Source of the DNA: Cyathus striatus
Taxonomy: Eukaryota; Basidiomycota; Agaricomycetes; Agaricales; Nidulariaceae
Assembly: GCA_025738555.1 (NCBI GenBank)
Contig: JAOVFP010000002.1
Span: 1,860,001-1,924,000, forward strand
Reading direction: 5' to 3'
Length of the DNA: 64,000 nt
The notes under the pieces were generated by a model, which saw only the letters and a program-made list of their open reading frames with translations, ran no database searches and was not told the origin of the DNA. Numbering within the stretch: the first letter of the stretch is position 1; each line of letters starts with the position of its first letter. The position numbers and the translations under genes were made by a program. This document shows, piece after piece, positions 22,741 to 33,729 of the stretch.

Positions 22741-24050
22741 CAAGGGGGTGCTGTTACTGCAATTTCCCAAAGTGACTCCTCCCATCACCCTGTGGGAAGT
22801 GGCTGGGGCAGTGCATGGAAATCAATCATAGCTGGTAACCAGTAGGTCACATGACTTTGATGCACACGTCGCAAAGGTGTATTGTACTGCTCATCGATCC
22901 ATGCACCATTTGTAAGTGTAATTGAAGCATTTCTTGTAAATACTTGGGGAGTGGATGGTGATGAACTGTCAAATATAGTTACTGCTTTGTAGCTACTTCC
23001 TGAAATAAAGAATGAAGATTCACTACCTTTCTTCATCTGATAAGTTTTACCCAATTGAAACTCTGGTGCCTAACAAGAAGTTAGAAAGTGATGAGGTTGT
23101 TTCCTGCCACATATGTGGAGATGAGAAAATAATTAAACAAATGTGTGAACATATAGGCAAACATGTTCTTGCAAAGTTTAGAGGAAAGCCAGACAGGGGA
23201 CTACTTCAAGAGGTATGGTTCCTCCTTTCTAATTGGAATACAGAATAAACACCTGAGTAAATTGTAGGTTGAAGTAGAACAATGTGAATTTTGTGGAAGA
23301 GAAGATGTTTTTATAACAACTCTTACAAAGAATATAAATGGAGCTGGATCTATAACATCTACTTGTGAATATCAAGATATAAGTATGAAATACAAAGCTA
23401 TAACAATCTTTAAACCTTCAAACCATTGCACCAATGTTCCTATTCACTGCCCATTTTGCTTACCATCCATATCTGGTGTCCCAAAAACCATCTGGAAATA
23501 TAATGCAACCAACCATTTTCTTATATTTCATGGAAAAGAAATCCCTCACAGCCTGGAAAATATTTGAATTATGAAATCTCTGGGCAGCTGTTGGTAGACA
23601 TTTTCATTTCAAAAGAAGAAGAGAGCCTAATGAATATTCCTTATTAAGCAACACTATTTTTTAGAAATGAATATGGGATAGATCATAGGGAGCAGTGATG
23701 ATTTTGTATATGTTCAGAATGATTTGAAAGACAAAAAGAGTAAGATCTTAAGTGGTCAGAAAGTTGTTCCAAAAGGAAAGAAACAGAAATATTAAATATG
23801 CAGTAATCTAGGTATATTTATGTATTATACTATGTATAAAAATTAATTGTAGCTTTATGCTGTGTGGCAGTCTCAGGAGTTCAATGTGTGCATGAAATAA
23901 TCAAGTTAATTCCAATGCACACAACACGCATCGAAGTCATATGATCTACTGGCTACCAGTTATGATCAGTTTCTGTGCGTGGCCACAGCCACTTCCCATG
24001 GGGTGATGGGAGGAGTTGCTTTGGGAAATTGCAGTAATGGCAGCCCCCTG
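22741..24050 (+). mobile_element. hAT-type element nested in the Gypsy element
   Basis: A 1,310-bp insertion with imperfect TIRs of about 110-120 bp (CAAGGGGGTGCTG... / CAGGGGGCTGCC... at the ends, sharing TTACTGCAATTTCCCAAAG). It has a perfect 8-bp TSD GTTTAATT (22733-22740, 24051-24058). An 8-bp TSD and CA(R)GGG termini fit hAT. It encodes no transposase, only a spliced zinc-finger ORF. Insertion is between the RNase H and integrase regions of the retrotransposon, so it is younger than the Gypsy copy. Confidence 0.9.
23012..23567 (+). CDS. zinc-finger-type hypothetical protein carried by the nested element
   Basis: Two exons (23012-23212, 23268-23567) joined by a 55-nt GT-AG phase-0 intron give 166 uninterrupted residues. 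Cys/His pairs are arranged as CHICG...MCEHIGKH, then CEFCGRE, then CPFCLPS...WKYNATNHFLIFH, i.e. three successive zinc-ligand groups, as in C-terminal regions of basidiomycete hypothetical proteins. No transposase motif. The intact spliced frame inside TIRs suggests a captured host gene or a cargo gene of the element (inference). The 5' end may be incomplete, since only the Cys-rich portion is present. Confidence 0.55.
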
Positions 24051-25131
24051 GTTTAATTATATGTTCTCTTAATTTGGCATTTTTCGGAATATATACTCAA
24101 TCTTTCCATGTAACTATTCCTTCAGGGGATTCGGTCCAATCTTTGGATTTAAGGTTAAGCATTTTGATGACTTCTTTATCCTTATTTTTTCTGGATTTTT
24201 GAACTTGTTCCATGATTTCTTCATCTTCACTGTGAACTTCATATGTTTGTCTGAAATGTTCCGGTTTAAGAAGAATGATGTCTTCATTATCATGTTCTCC
24301 TTGTTCATGTCCAGCTCTTCTGGATAATAAGTCTGCCTTAGTCATTTGATTCCCGGGTTTATGGTGTAATGTATAATGAAATTCTGATAATTCAGTTGAC
24401 CATCTCACTTGTTGGTGATTTAATTTCTGTGGTTTCCTGAAGTACTGAAGATTTTTATGATCTATCCAGATTTCAAATATTTGTCGTGCTCCTAAAAGGT
24501 ATTGTCTCCATGTATCCAATGCTCTCATGATTGCAAGCATTTCTTTGTCATAGATCTCATAATTCCTTTCTGTCGGACTTAAGGCATGTGATAAGAATGC
24601 AATCGGTTTCCATTTTCCATCAGTTTGTTCTTAAGATAAGATTGCTCCATTTGCAAAATCTGATGAATCAGCTTCAACACGATATTTTCCATCATTGTTT
24701 GGCATTGCCAAAATTGGTGCCAATATAATTTTGTCATTTAGTTCAGAAAATGCTAATGCCTGATCAAGTTCCCATTTCCATTCATTTTTTCCAGTTAATT
24801 CATGAAGAGGTTTTGCTATTTTTGCAAATCCTTGAATGAATCATCGATAAAAATTAATGAATCCTAAGAACTGTTGAAGTTCTCTTTTGTTATTTGGGAC
24901 TGGCCAATCTACTATGGCTTTTACTTTTCCTGAATCCATTCATACAGAGTTTTTGGAAATAATAAGACCTAGATATTCTACTTCTGCCTTTTCAAAGAAA
25001 CACTTTTCTGGTTTTAGATATAATTCGTGTTCTTCTAATTTCCTAAGAACACATTTTACCATTTTTCTGTGTTCTTCTAAGGTTTCCGTGAATATAAGAA
25101 TATCATCCATGTAGACAATGACTGTTCCTTC

Positions 25132-25224
25132 ATTAATTTCCATTCTGAATATGTCATTCATCATTAATTTCCATTCTGAATATGTCATTCATCATTAATT
25201 TCCATTCTGAATATGTCATTCATC
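25132..25224. repeat. 31-bp tandem triplication inside RT
   Basis: Three exact 31-bp units (25132-25162, 25163-25193, 25194-25224; unit starts ATTAATTTCCATTCTGAATA). 31 is not a multiple of three, so the extra units shift the RT frame just upstream of the YMDD box. Confidence 0.92.
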
Positions 25225-25725
25225 ATTGTTTGGAATGTTGCCAGTGAATTTGTAAGTCCAAAGAACATGACTAAAGGTTCAAACAATCCTCGATTGGTTC
25301 TGAACACAGCATATTGTTCATCACCTTCTTTAATTCGAACATTGTTGTATCCCTATTAAATGTCTAATTTAGTAAAATATTGTGCCTTTTTAAGTTTATC
25401 TACTAACTCTTGAATTAACGGTAATGGATATCTATTTTTAACTGTCATTTCATTTAGTTTTCGATAATCCTGAATTGGTCTTAAAGATCCATCTTTCTTT
25501 TTAATGAAAAAGAATGGTGATGCCCAAGGTGATTTCGAAGGTCTGATACATTCTGAGTTAAGGTTTTCATCAAGGAATTCATCCAATTGTTTTTGTTCAT
25601 CTAGATTCAACAGATAAATTTTACAGTCAAATGATGTTGCTCCTGGTAATAATTCTATAGCATGATCCCATGGTCGACGAGGTGGAAGTTTATCAAATGA
25701 TTCCTTAGCAAATACTCTTTCGAAT

Positions 25726-26741
25726 TCATGATAATACATTGGGACAGTTTCTTTCCAATGTTTCTTTTGGTTTTTGCTGATTTTGGGCTTCAGCAATCTT
25801 CAAAGCTGTGGTTTGAAATGCTCTTAGTTCAATTTGTTCAATCACATTGTTCTGGGTTTCCATTGATATGAAAAAGAACTGGAGTCTTTCAACAAATGTG
25901 TCCCAGTTTGCGAAAGGACATGCATGTGTAAAGGCTTCATGAATGATTGCTGGGGACATTTCTGTTGCCACAATATTAACTTTCTGGGTGTTCTGAAGAG
26001 TGGGTTCTTTCCCATCATGTTTCGATTTCCATTCCACTCATTCTTTGTTAAATAAAATTAGATCTCCTAGAAATGTGTCTACCCATCATTGGGCTCAATT
26101 GTCCTTTCCTTTCTTTACTTTTGGTAAGGCAATTGTTATTTTTTTCCAATCATTTATGATGTTCTTCTCTTGGAAGTATAACATCATACATCTGATCCAA
26201 TTGTTAACTGTATGTGGATCTCCTTCATAATCTTCTGGAATTTCGACCTTTCCTTTGGTTCTGGTCGATTCTCTTTAATTCTGTTTCTGATTTCTGTAAT
26301 GACTCCTTGAGTCATTGCAGAAATACTGTCCATGATGGTCTGCTTATCGGCAGGAGCCATGTTCTTCCATCTGGTTACAATCTCATCTTTCATAAAAATA
26401 GCCACCAGGGCTGTGATAAAACCGAGAATTATTTCGGTGGAGATCATTTATAGATCGAAGTCGGGGTACATGGGTGTAGGGAGTTCTCTACCATTGTTGT
26501 GTATGGTGTTTAGAAGGGTTTCATATTTGGTTGGAGAATAGAAGTCTTGTTTGAAAGGGGATATGTATCGTGTAGGGGTGTTAAATCTCAAACTGTTGTC
26601 GTGTCTGGGTTCGGTGATGATAGTGAGAATATGGGGAATAGGGAGAATGGTACAAGGGGGTGGTGGAACATAGTTAGGGATTTGTTGAAGAGAAAGGTAT
26701 GTGTTTGGATCAAAGTCTGAGTTGTTGGAGTCCACCGACAC
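25726..26741 (-). pseudogene. Gypsy gag region, degraded
   Basis: Three minus-strand frames: 26448-26741 (Pro-rich start MSVDSNNSDFDP), 26184-26447 (MISTEIILGFITALVA, then DEIVTRWKNM) and 25726-26037 (capsid-like TWDTFVERLQFF-type segment). They appear to be pieces of one gag broken by frameshifts. The zinc knuckle and protease expected before RT are absent. Confidence 0.6.
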
Positions 26742-27240
26742 AGCTCTCAGAATTTGAGGACAGGTATAGGGTGTGGGGCGAGATCAAGGAGTGTAAATGA
26801 GTATGGATGTGGATGGAATGTGATAGGAGTGAGATTGGAGAGATTGAAGGGTTTGGGATTGGGTAATGGGTGCCACTGTGATAGATTTGAGTATCAGAAG
26901 CTTTTGATGAGGCTCAGAGACTAGTGAGATGCCCTAGGTCTCACGCACACCTATTTGCAGATAGTACCAGCTGGGGCAACATGTGGTAGCCTCCCCAGTC
27001 ACTGGTGCCATGCCAAACTCAAGGCAGAGGTCCTAAGATGCTCGGTAGTTCGGAAGTGTCAGGCTCAATGTTACACTATCCTCTCATACTTCCAAGTACA
27101 ACAAGCAAGACTATCAAATGGGGTGTATGTCTGGTCCAAGGGATCCAAGATGGGGAATGAGGTATAGAAAGAAGTTTTGCCAGGGGTTGGCGAGAGAAGA
27201 GAAGTTCAGGGTCAAGGAATGAGGTAGATTCTTGTGCTTT

Positions 27241-27615
27241 TGTTAGCAACAGATGAGCAAAATACTCGAAGCCGAACTTAAACACTCAAATGAGAAGAAG
27301 AAGTAAGTCTTATTGCTAATCTGGAATAAACTAGCACAAGAATAGCAAATACTAACTAAGAATGTCCGTATTTATAGAGAGAGTCCATGAGGAGATTGCA
27401 TGTAAGTAACCTACTCTACAGCACATGTTCTACTGTGCAATTACATTAGAAACTCATGTATTATGTATGGCCAAACTGTGCAACTGTGCCCACAGTTAAG
27501 ATGAGTAATGTATGTTGATATGCATGGTGTCTGTGTTGTAGGTCATGTGACTAATCACATGACATAGATAAGATAGTGATTAGATAAAGATTAGATAAAC
27601 AGTGAGATCCTAACA
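27241..27615 (-). repeat. Gypsy 5' LTR
   Basis: 375 bp partner of the LTR at 20870-21244. It is at the upstream end relative to the minus-strand coding direction and is followed by TSD TCCTG. Confidence 0.93.
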
Positions 27616-28268
27616 TCCTGAAACCTTTGATATGGATTCCTTGGCTCTTCAAACTGTTCCTAATCCAATGGGATGTACCCTCTCAGCAAGTATGCAAGCA
27701 TCATGGGAACACCAGGACTGATAGCCTTTGTTGGTTTCAAGGGAATTATCTAAGGCAAGGAGGGTGAGACTCTCTTTGTCTCATCTGGGGCCTCAAGAGT
27801 TGGTGCATGAGTCCATAGCTCCAAGGACATATGGAAAGAGATACTAACATTCAATTAGCATGATCATCCAGCTCACAAAACTAAAGAGGTATGTGCACAC
27901 CTTCTGTTTCTTCCACATCCACTAAGTAGCTGAATTGGCCCCCTCCATGAACAGGATGAAAGCCATCACCTCCACAGGATCTGATGCTAAAGTGGCATAC
28001 ATGAAATTCCTTGGAGCAGATGTGCTGTTTAACTACAAGAAAGAGGGCTACAAGTTGGTATTGGCTGAGCATGGGCTGATCAATGCATTCTGGGTTCATT
28101 GCTCCATTCTTCGGTGGTTACATATTAGCTGATTTGGCTGCATAGGATGATGTGGGAGCTGAAGCACTTGATACTGCCCTTGGAGCTCTGACCCCCCTTG
28201 GGTGGGTAGCCATTTGTGGTACCTCAGGGACTGATACTCTTCCCCTGTCAGAACACTACAGACTAAAG
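27616..28268 (+). pseudogene. NADP-dependent oxidoreductase, 3' part of split pseudogene
   Basis: Continues the frame broken at 20869. Past the TSD come VPNPMGCTLSKYASIMGTPG, then GETLFVSSGASRVGA (the Rossmann GxxGxVG loop, normally SGASGVG), VAELAPSMNRMKAITSTGSD, KFLGADVLFNYKKEGYK and, after a decayed junction, DTALGALTPLGWVAICGTSG and SEHYRLK. The order matches the second half of PTGR/LTB4DH-like reductases. In-frame stops (FKGII*GKE, VGA*VHS) and the Gyp insertion disable it. The frame runs against the retrotransposon. Confidence 0.75.
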
Positions 28269-28270
28269 GT

Positions 28271-28754
28271 GACTTCAGACTGATGCTTCTTCATGACTTC
28301 TTGCCTTTCTTTCTCTTTCCTCTATTTTTTTCTTTCTGCACTATATTGTGTTCATAACTTGCTTGCCATTCCACCTGGCCCCCTGCCTTTATTTCTCACT
28401 CCACAAATAGAATCTACAGTACATTTTTTGTATTGACACCATAAACATTCCTGGTGTAATTTTTTTTTGGTACTGCGTGTTTTTCCCCCTGTTCATGTTC
28501 CTTGGAGCCTCCCTCTTCTTTCTCTGTAGTAGCTTCTTCTACATGTAATGATTACACCTCTTCTGACTTCTACTTCATTGTTGTCTGAGGTTGTCTCACC
28601 TCTTCTGGATCTGGTTTCTTACCATGTCCTGATGAGCCTGGTGTTTTATATTACAGTCTGAGTTCATCCAGTAGTTAGTGGGCTCTGCTGGCAATAGCCA
28701 GCTCCAGGTATTATTGTAATAAAGTTGTAACAGCCTACAGGGCTCAAGTGCATT
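28271..28754. other. intergenic, no gene seen
   Basis: Pyrimidine-rich 3' flank of the oxidoreductase pseudogene. It probably includes unreadable last exons. Confidence 0.45.
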
Positions 28755-28768
28755 AAAAGTGAGTACTA

Positions 28769-29517
28769 TGGGGTGTGATGGCTCAGTGGTCTCCATCGCA
28801 TGTGCCTGCCATTGCACCCCCAGCAGGCAGGGGACCGGAATTCCCTGCTCAAGCACGAACCCCTTGGTTCAATCCATGCCCTGGCAATATATTTTCACTC
28901 CCTACAATTTCACCTTCTGACTACACTGATTACATCATCTGACACATCATGTGTTACTCAGAACTTTCAATCACAGCATCCAACCGCCTACCAAACAACT
29001 GACAACAGCATCTGAAATGCTGAGAGTCCAGGCAAAATCAAAAATTCTTGTAGCTCCATTCTGGAGCCAGGCTTGCAGCTGGATTGGGTACCTGGTGACA
29101 TGCCACCTGGAGTTGTGACCCGAAAAAATAGCTGAGGGTGTGAGCAAGGGAAAAATTGGCCTCTGCCGAAGATTAGCCACTGTGGCTCAGGAATAGCGCC
29201 AGAGTGAGCCTGAGTAGGATGTGGTGGGAAGATGGGAAAGTGATTTGATTGGGGCAGGGATTCAGAACATGAATGTGGCCAGGCATGGTGTAGGATTGAC
29301 ACATTCAGCCACCTCCCTAGTTTACCCAGGTAGGAATGAGCTTGGTTACACACACTCCTGGCCCTCTTATGAGGTGCACTGAGTTACTATATAATTGACA
29401 CCTTACTTACAAGATAATTAGGCCTTACAATTAAAAACACCGCAGTATTACATTACAGTATTGTGACATACCTTACCAGGTGACTGATATAAAATAAAAG
29501 GATTTCAAAAAAAAAAA
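28769..29517 (+). mobile_element. tRNA-derived SINE
   Basis: About 750 bp ending in a poly(A) tail (from about 29507), flanked by a perfect 14-bp TSD AAAAGTGAGTACTA (28755-28768, 29518-29531). The head carries a tRNA-like pol III promoter: A box TGGCTCAGTGG about 10 bp from the start and B box GGTTCAATCC about 100 bp on. The long spacing reflects a diverged tRNA moiety. The body shows no coding. TSD plus A-tail indicate LINE-machinery integration; the 3' part may come from the partner LINE. It lies downstream of the alpha-kinase pseudogene. Confidence 0.85.
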
Positions 29518-29712
29518 AAAAGTGAGTACTAAATATGTAAGTAATGTGGTGAAAAGAACAGTGTAAGTTGAGTGCAAGTATCAAGTGTGGAGTTGAACTA
29601 GATGAATATTTATGAGTAAAAACTCGAGTGAGATCTATCTGTTTATAAGAAAAATCTAGAAATGGTATGTAAGTGTTAATGATTAGTATTGAATGCATGT
29701 ACACATTAAGAA

Positions 29713-32700
29713 TCAAGATTCTTCAACCTCTTTGCCTCCAGCTTCTTCATCACTTTGTGTTGCATTGTCTATCTCTAGGGGTATTTCTTCATCAAGCTGA
29801 AGCCAATGACATATGGCTCCACACTGATGATCCTTCAAGAACATTGTAATTCCTTCCAGTCCAAAATCTCCAATACCAGATTGCCTGTGAATTATGAATA
29901 CCAGTCCGCAATAATAGTAATCAAATACATACACTTCCTTAGTATGAGTCATAGGGTCAAATAGCAAGAGCCCATCATGTCCTTTCACCTGTGCAGGGGT
30001 TCCTAGATATTGCAAGGTTGCTTAACACCTTTGAAGACAATACAAGTCAAATGAACAATTAAGTACCTTGAATATCAGCAAAAACAATATTACAGTTGCT
30101 ATGGCCATATATAAAATGTGCAAAAGCATAAACTGTTGATGCACAGAGATCACCTCTGTCTGAAGGATGGGATAAAGTCCCACTAAAGCATTGAACATGT
30201 GATGATCTATGTTTTTCTACCAGCCACATCAAACCAGGAGTAACATTCTTGCTAAGTCCAGAAGCAGGACTGAGAAGTCTGCATTCCTGAATTATAAACA
30301 CATCTGCAAATGTGACACCTGCAAATTATAACATCAGAAAGTTGAAACCAATAGAAATCAAGTACTTAAATCAGACACACCTTCATCGATTGTAACACCA
30401 AGAACCTGGGATCATTGCTGGAAGGCATTCAAAAACCACTTTCCCTGAGCCATTCTTGTACACTCAGCCTGTATTTGGACATTATGCTCCTCTGGATTGA
30501 TTTTTGATGTCATTAATTCAGATGATTCAGCATTGAGGATGCTAGACATAGAACTAGATGTTTCTTCCAAATGAAAAAATTATTTGGCAGCATAAGTAGT
30601 TTCACTGCCATCTCCATTATGCATGATCAGCTATAAAGTTGTAAAGTTATTTTTATGTTACAATGGAAAAGTAAACTTTCACTTACCTCAAAAAAATATT
30701 TCATACTTCCTTTCGCAAAGGGCTTATCCTGTAGGTGACCAATCAATGTTTCATCAAGCTCAGTAAAGTTGGGAAGGCCAGTAGAAGAATCAAGAGTGCA
30801 TATGATCTTTTTAAAAGTAATCATTGTTGTCTTGTGAACCATTGCTAGATCTGTTCAGCTTGAAGGATGAAAAAGAGATCCAACAGATAGTGAAGGTTGA
30901 TTGTAGAGCAGGCTTTCTGCCTGCACAGTAGAATCGATGTTCTGACGTGTTCTGGTATTGTCACATGACCTTCCCATCAAGCGCGTCAACATGTCTGCCA
31001 TTGAATCATCCTGAATGCATCTCAACGCTCTCGCCATCGGACCAAATCCACCTAACTCTCAAACCTCGGACACTATGAAGGATACCTCATGTACTCCAAT
31101 ATGAGTTGCAAAGCAACGGACTGCGACGCGTATGCACAGGACAACAAATTTCATTTGGACATCGGTCGCACCACATTGCTTGGTCTAACAACTCTACATC
31201 TGCCCCTCCCCTCGCCGTCGCTTCAAGACTTCTCTACATTTATTTTTTATTCTCTCAGTCTTTCTCTCCTTGAAACCGTAGTCAAGCTCCTATCACCTCC
31301 TTGGGCTTAATAAAATTTTATTCACTCTTTTTAGGTATATTTCCTTTCCTTTTTCTTATTTAAACCGTGTATCTAGGTCTATCGTACTTTAGTGAAATTC
31401 ACCCCTCGTTTTCTACCTTTCACTCTCTCTCGTTCTGTCTCTTAGTCGTTGTTTCGCTCGTTCTGATTGTTCTCACCAAGTCTCATTTTTCCGAATTCAC
31501 TCCAGAACTTTGTCTCAAAGTTCTGCTCCTTATTGTGTCATCGTTTCTCTCAATTACGTCGCTAACACACTCTTCTACCTTACCTTAGAACCTTAAGGTT
31601 GGACGGACGTGCCAACCGCTCGCATTTCTTCGTTGAGGAACCTTCAAGCGCACTCCCTCCTCTTCATGATGATGACCTAGTAACACAAATTATAAATATA
31701 TTGTTCAATTCAATACTTACTTGTGTTGAAAAATACTCACCACCTTCTAGTCATGACATCTTTGAGGCTACTGGATGGTCTGAACCAGATGAATCCTTAT
31801 GAGAACATTTATTGCACTGGGAACTTTTTGGTGCCAAAGATTTTACATTTTCATCCTCAAGAGCTTCAATATGCTTATCAATCTAATGACATTGTTAGTT
31901 TACCTCTGAGAGGTTCAGTTGTTTAATTCATGTATTCTTACCAAAGCAACATGGATAAAAAGCTCCAAACCAACCACAGGCAATTTTCCAGCATTTCAGA
32001 TACCTTTCCACTTGGCAGCACTAGGCTCAAGATACAACCCCGATTTATCTGAGCTTGAATAATACCAAATAAATTCACCAAGAGTCATAGTGTTGGTACC
32101 CTTGTGAAATAATTTGTTCCCTGAAAACTGCAAAGACACCTCATTCCTTTATAAATTAAGTCTGAATAATTATTCTCATAAATAATACATAGCCAGATAC
32201 TTACATTTTGACAGGAGAGGTGCTGCTCTTCACCCATTCTGAATTTAGATGTGCTAGCACATATTCTTTTATATCTGTTAGGTGTAGGTGATATGATTCA
32301 AATCAATTTTATTGTGCATATAAAGTGAATTAGCATACCAGTCATGTAAACTGAATATGAAAATTTGTTGTTGATAATTCCAAGGCTGGCATCTAAGCTC
32401 TTTGAAGCACCATGTCGAAACTTAAATAAATACACTATTAAAGGTTGATTAAATATTTAGAAATGTTGAAGACAAACCTTAAATCCAACAATGGCTTGTA
32501 GGTTGAATAAATTTTGCTCTTGGCAAGCTAAAATAGATGTTGTTAGTGATGTTCCCAGGGCTATATTATTACAGGTTGAAAGCCTCAGCCGCTCTCAGGT
32601 CGCAAAATTTTGTGCAAGCTGTGTCTCTGCAACTGCTGAAGTAGTGATACCAGTAACAGGAACAAATGGAGTTGAAAAGCTATTGCCTATTTGAAGGGTT

Positions 32701-33113
32701 AATAATGAGACAAATGTTGTATATATGATATATAGAGGACTTACTCAGAGTATTGTTATTACTGTCAGAACCAACTGCTGATTGATGACCAGAAGCTGAG
32801 GTACCAGATCCAGGGATGCACCTTTCACCTCCACACAATTGAATAGAACCAGTGGATTTTTGCATATTGCAATATGATTGGCCACACATCTCACACTGCA
32901 GCCATTTCTGAAGTAATGTATACATCAATCCACATATCATAATAAAAATAAATGAAGAAATGAGCATACAGTTTTGATTTCAATATATGTTTCAGAATCA
33001 ATTGAAAGGTTTTCCAATTTAATGCATTTTGCACACATAGTATTGGTGTTGCCTAGAAGAGGGAAACCATGACCACATCCATCACATTGTGGAGTAATGA
33101 AAGGATCTGACAT
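29713..33113 (-). pseudogene. alpha-type protein kinase with N-terminal Zn ribbon, inactivated
   Basis: Fungal alpha-kinase (MHCK/EF2K family). The N-terminus (ATG at 33113) has Cys pairs CDGCGHGFP...CAKC and, after an intron, CEMCGQ...CGGERC. Middle exons read FRHGASKSLDAS and EYVLAHLNSEWVK. The kinase domain starts near 30,780 with PFAKGSMKYFFE. It continues AECTRMAQGKWFLNAF, then IIQECRLLSPASG, FADIQG, LLLFDPMTHT, and ends GIGDFGLEGITMFL with the zinc-ligand run LKDHQCGAIC. Two in-frame stops lie inside the domain: TAA at 30580-30582 (AAK*FFHLEE) and TGA at 30412-30414 (FQQ*SQVLGV). Middle exons also fail to join in phase, and about 0.9 kb of unrelated sequence (31.04-31.93 kb) lies between the N-terminal exons and the domain. 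Identity is good, function unlikely. Confidence 0.75.
31040..31930. other. unexplained pyrimidine-rich insert in the alpha-kinase locus
   Basis: Sequence of different composition (CT-rich, higher GC) between the N-terminal and catalytic exons of the alpha-kinase pseudogene. A 67-aa plus-strand frame at 31599-31802 with Asp/Glu-rich ends is open but unrecognised. No TIR or TSD was found. It may be an old insertion. Confidence 0.35.
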
Positions 33114-33640
33114 GTCAAAAGTGAATGATGGGTAAAGGTTGGGTAAAGGAAATTAAAAATTAAGCAGAAAAGGATATGAGATGATACTGAACAGTGAAGA
33201 ATCAGGATGGGTGTAGAGATGAACAATATGAAAATGGCTCCTGGGGGAAGTCACTGAAGTTCAAGTCTGAGTACTGGGACATATTTATACCTAACTTCAA
33301 TTACCTTATTGCCATTCCTTCACCACAAATCAAATATTGATAGAACTTCATGGAATCCCAGGAGCCTGGGCCAGCATAATGCATAATCATCCAATTTGGA
33401 TTAAATTACATTTTGGAATGTGCAGTGGCCACCAGTGCCAACCAGTGCCATTTGATCTGTATTCAATAGCCAATCCTTGTTCAAGCAAGCATAACCAAGA
33501 ACAATAAAAACCTGAAAAGTCAGAGGTAACTGAATTTTACAAACTTGATTTACTTGAATGCCAAATCCTAAAGGCAAGAATGGTTGGGGAACTAAAGAAT
33601 GTAAGCTATGCATTTCTCATATCATATATGCTGTATGCAC
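33114..33640. other. intergenic between divergent pseudogenes
   Basis: Likely former promoter region shared by the alpha-kinase (minus) and integrase-like (plus) pseudogenes. No frame recognised. Confidence 0.45.
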
Positions 33641-33729
33641 ACCAAGTTAAAATGCTACCCAAAGATCCCCCAGATGATATTCTCAAGACAACATTGCTGA
33701 AATATGCTACACTTATTTGAATACTGAAG

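Larger units (their letters stand above)
21484..25796 (-). pseudogene. Gypsy pol polyprotein (RT, RNase H, integrase, chromodomain), degraded
   Basis: RT begins with WDHAIELLPGA and CIRPSKSPWASPFFF, with IQDYRKLNEMTVKNRYPLP and catalytic VYMDDILIF. RNase H follows (EADSSDFANGAIL, YEIYDKEMLAIMRALDTW). After the nested element come the integrase (FGMPQCVISDQGLQF, NGQVERVNQE, ATGYTPFYLMYG) and a C-terminal chromodomain (YEVEAILAWKINQ, KIKWKGYSYDHCTWEW). In-frame stops are numerous. Several sit where Arg or Trp is conserved (NFYR*FIQGF, AY*PQTNGQ, VVN*FTKMA), which fits CGA-to-TGA and TGG-to-TGA change. A 31-bp triplication breaks the frame before the YMDD box. Confidence 0.9.
20870..27615 (-). 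mobile_element. full-length chromovirus-type Ty3/Gypsy LTR retrotransposon
   Basis: A 6,746-bp insertion with two 375-bp LTRs and a perfect 5-bp TSD TCCTG (20865-20869, 27616-27620). Coding is on the minus strand in the order gag, RT, RNase H, integrase, chromodomain. A polypurine tract (AAAGAGGGGGTAA read on the minus strand, 21245-21258) abuts the 3' LTR at 20870-21244. No protease is visible between gag and RT, which suggests an internal deletion near 25,780. Many in-frame stops plus a frame-breaking triplication make it non-autonomous. A hAT-type element is nested at 22741-24050. The element splits a plus-strand oxidoreductase pseudogene. Confidence 0.95.

Noticed and set aside
28769..28890. 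Functional tRNA gene
   Set aside because: A and B boxes are present but the spacing is too long, no cloverleaf can be formed, and the sequence is the head of an element with a poly(A) tail and TSD.
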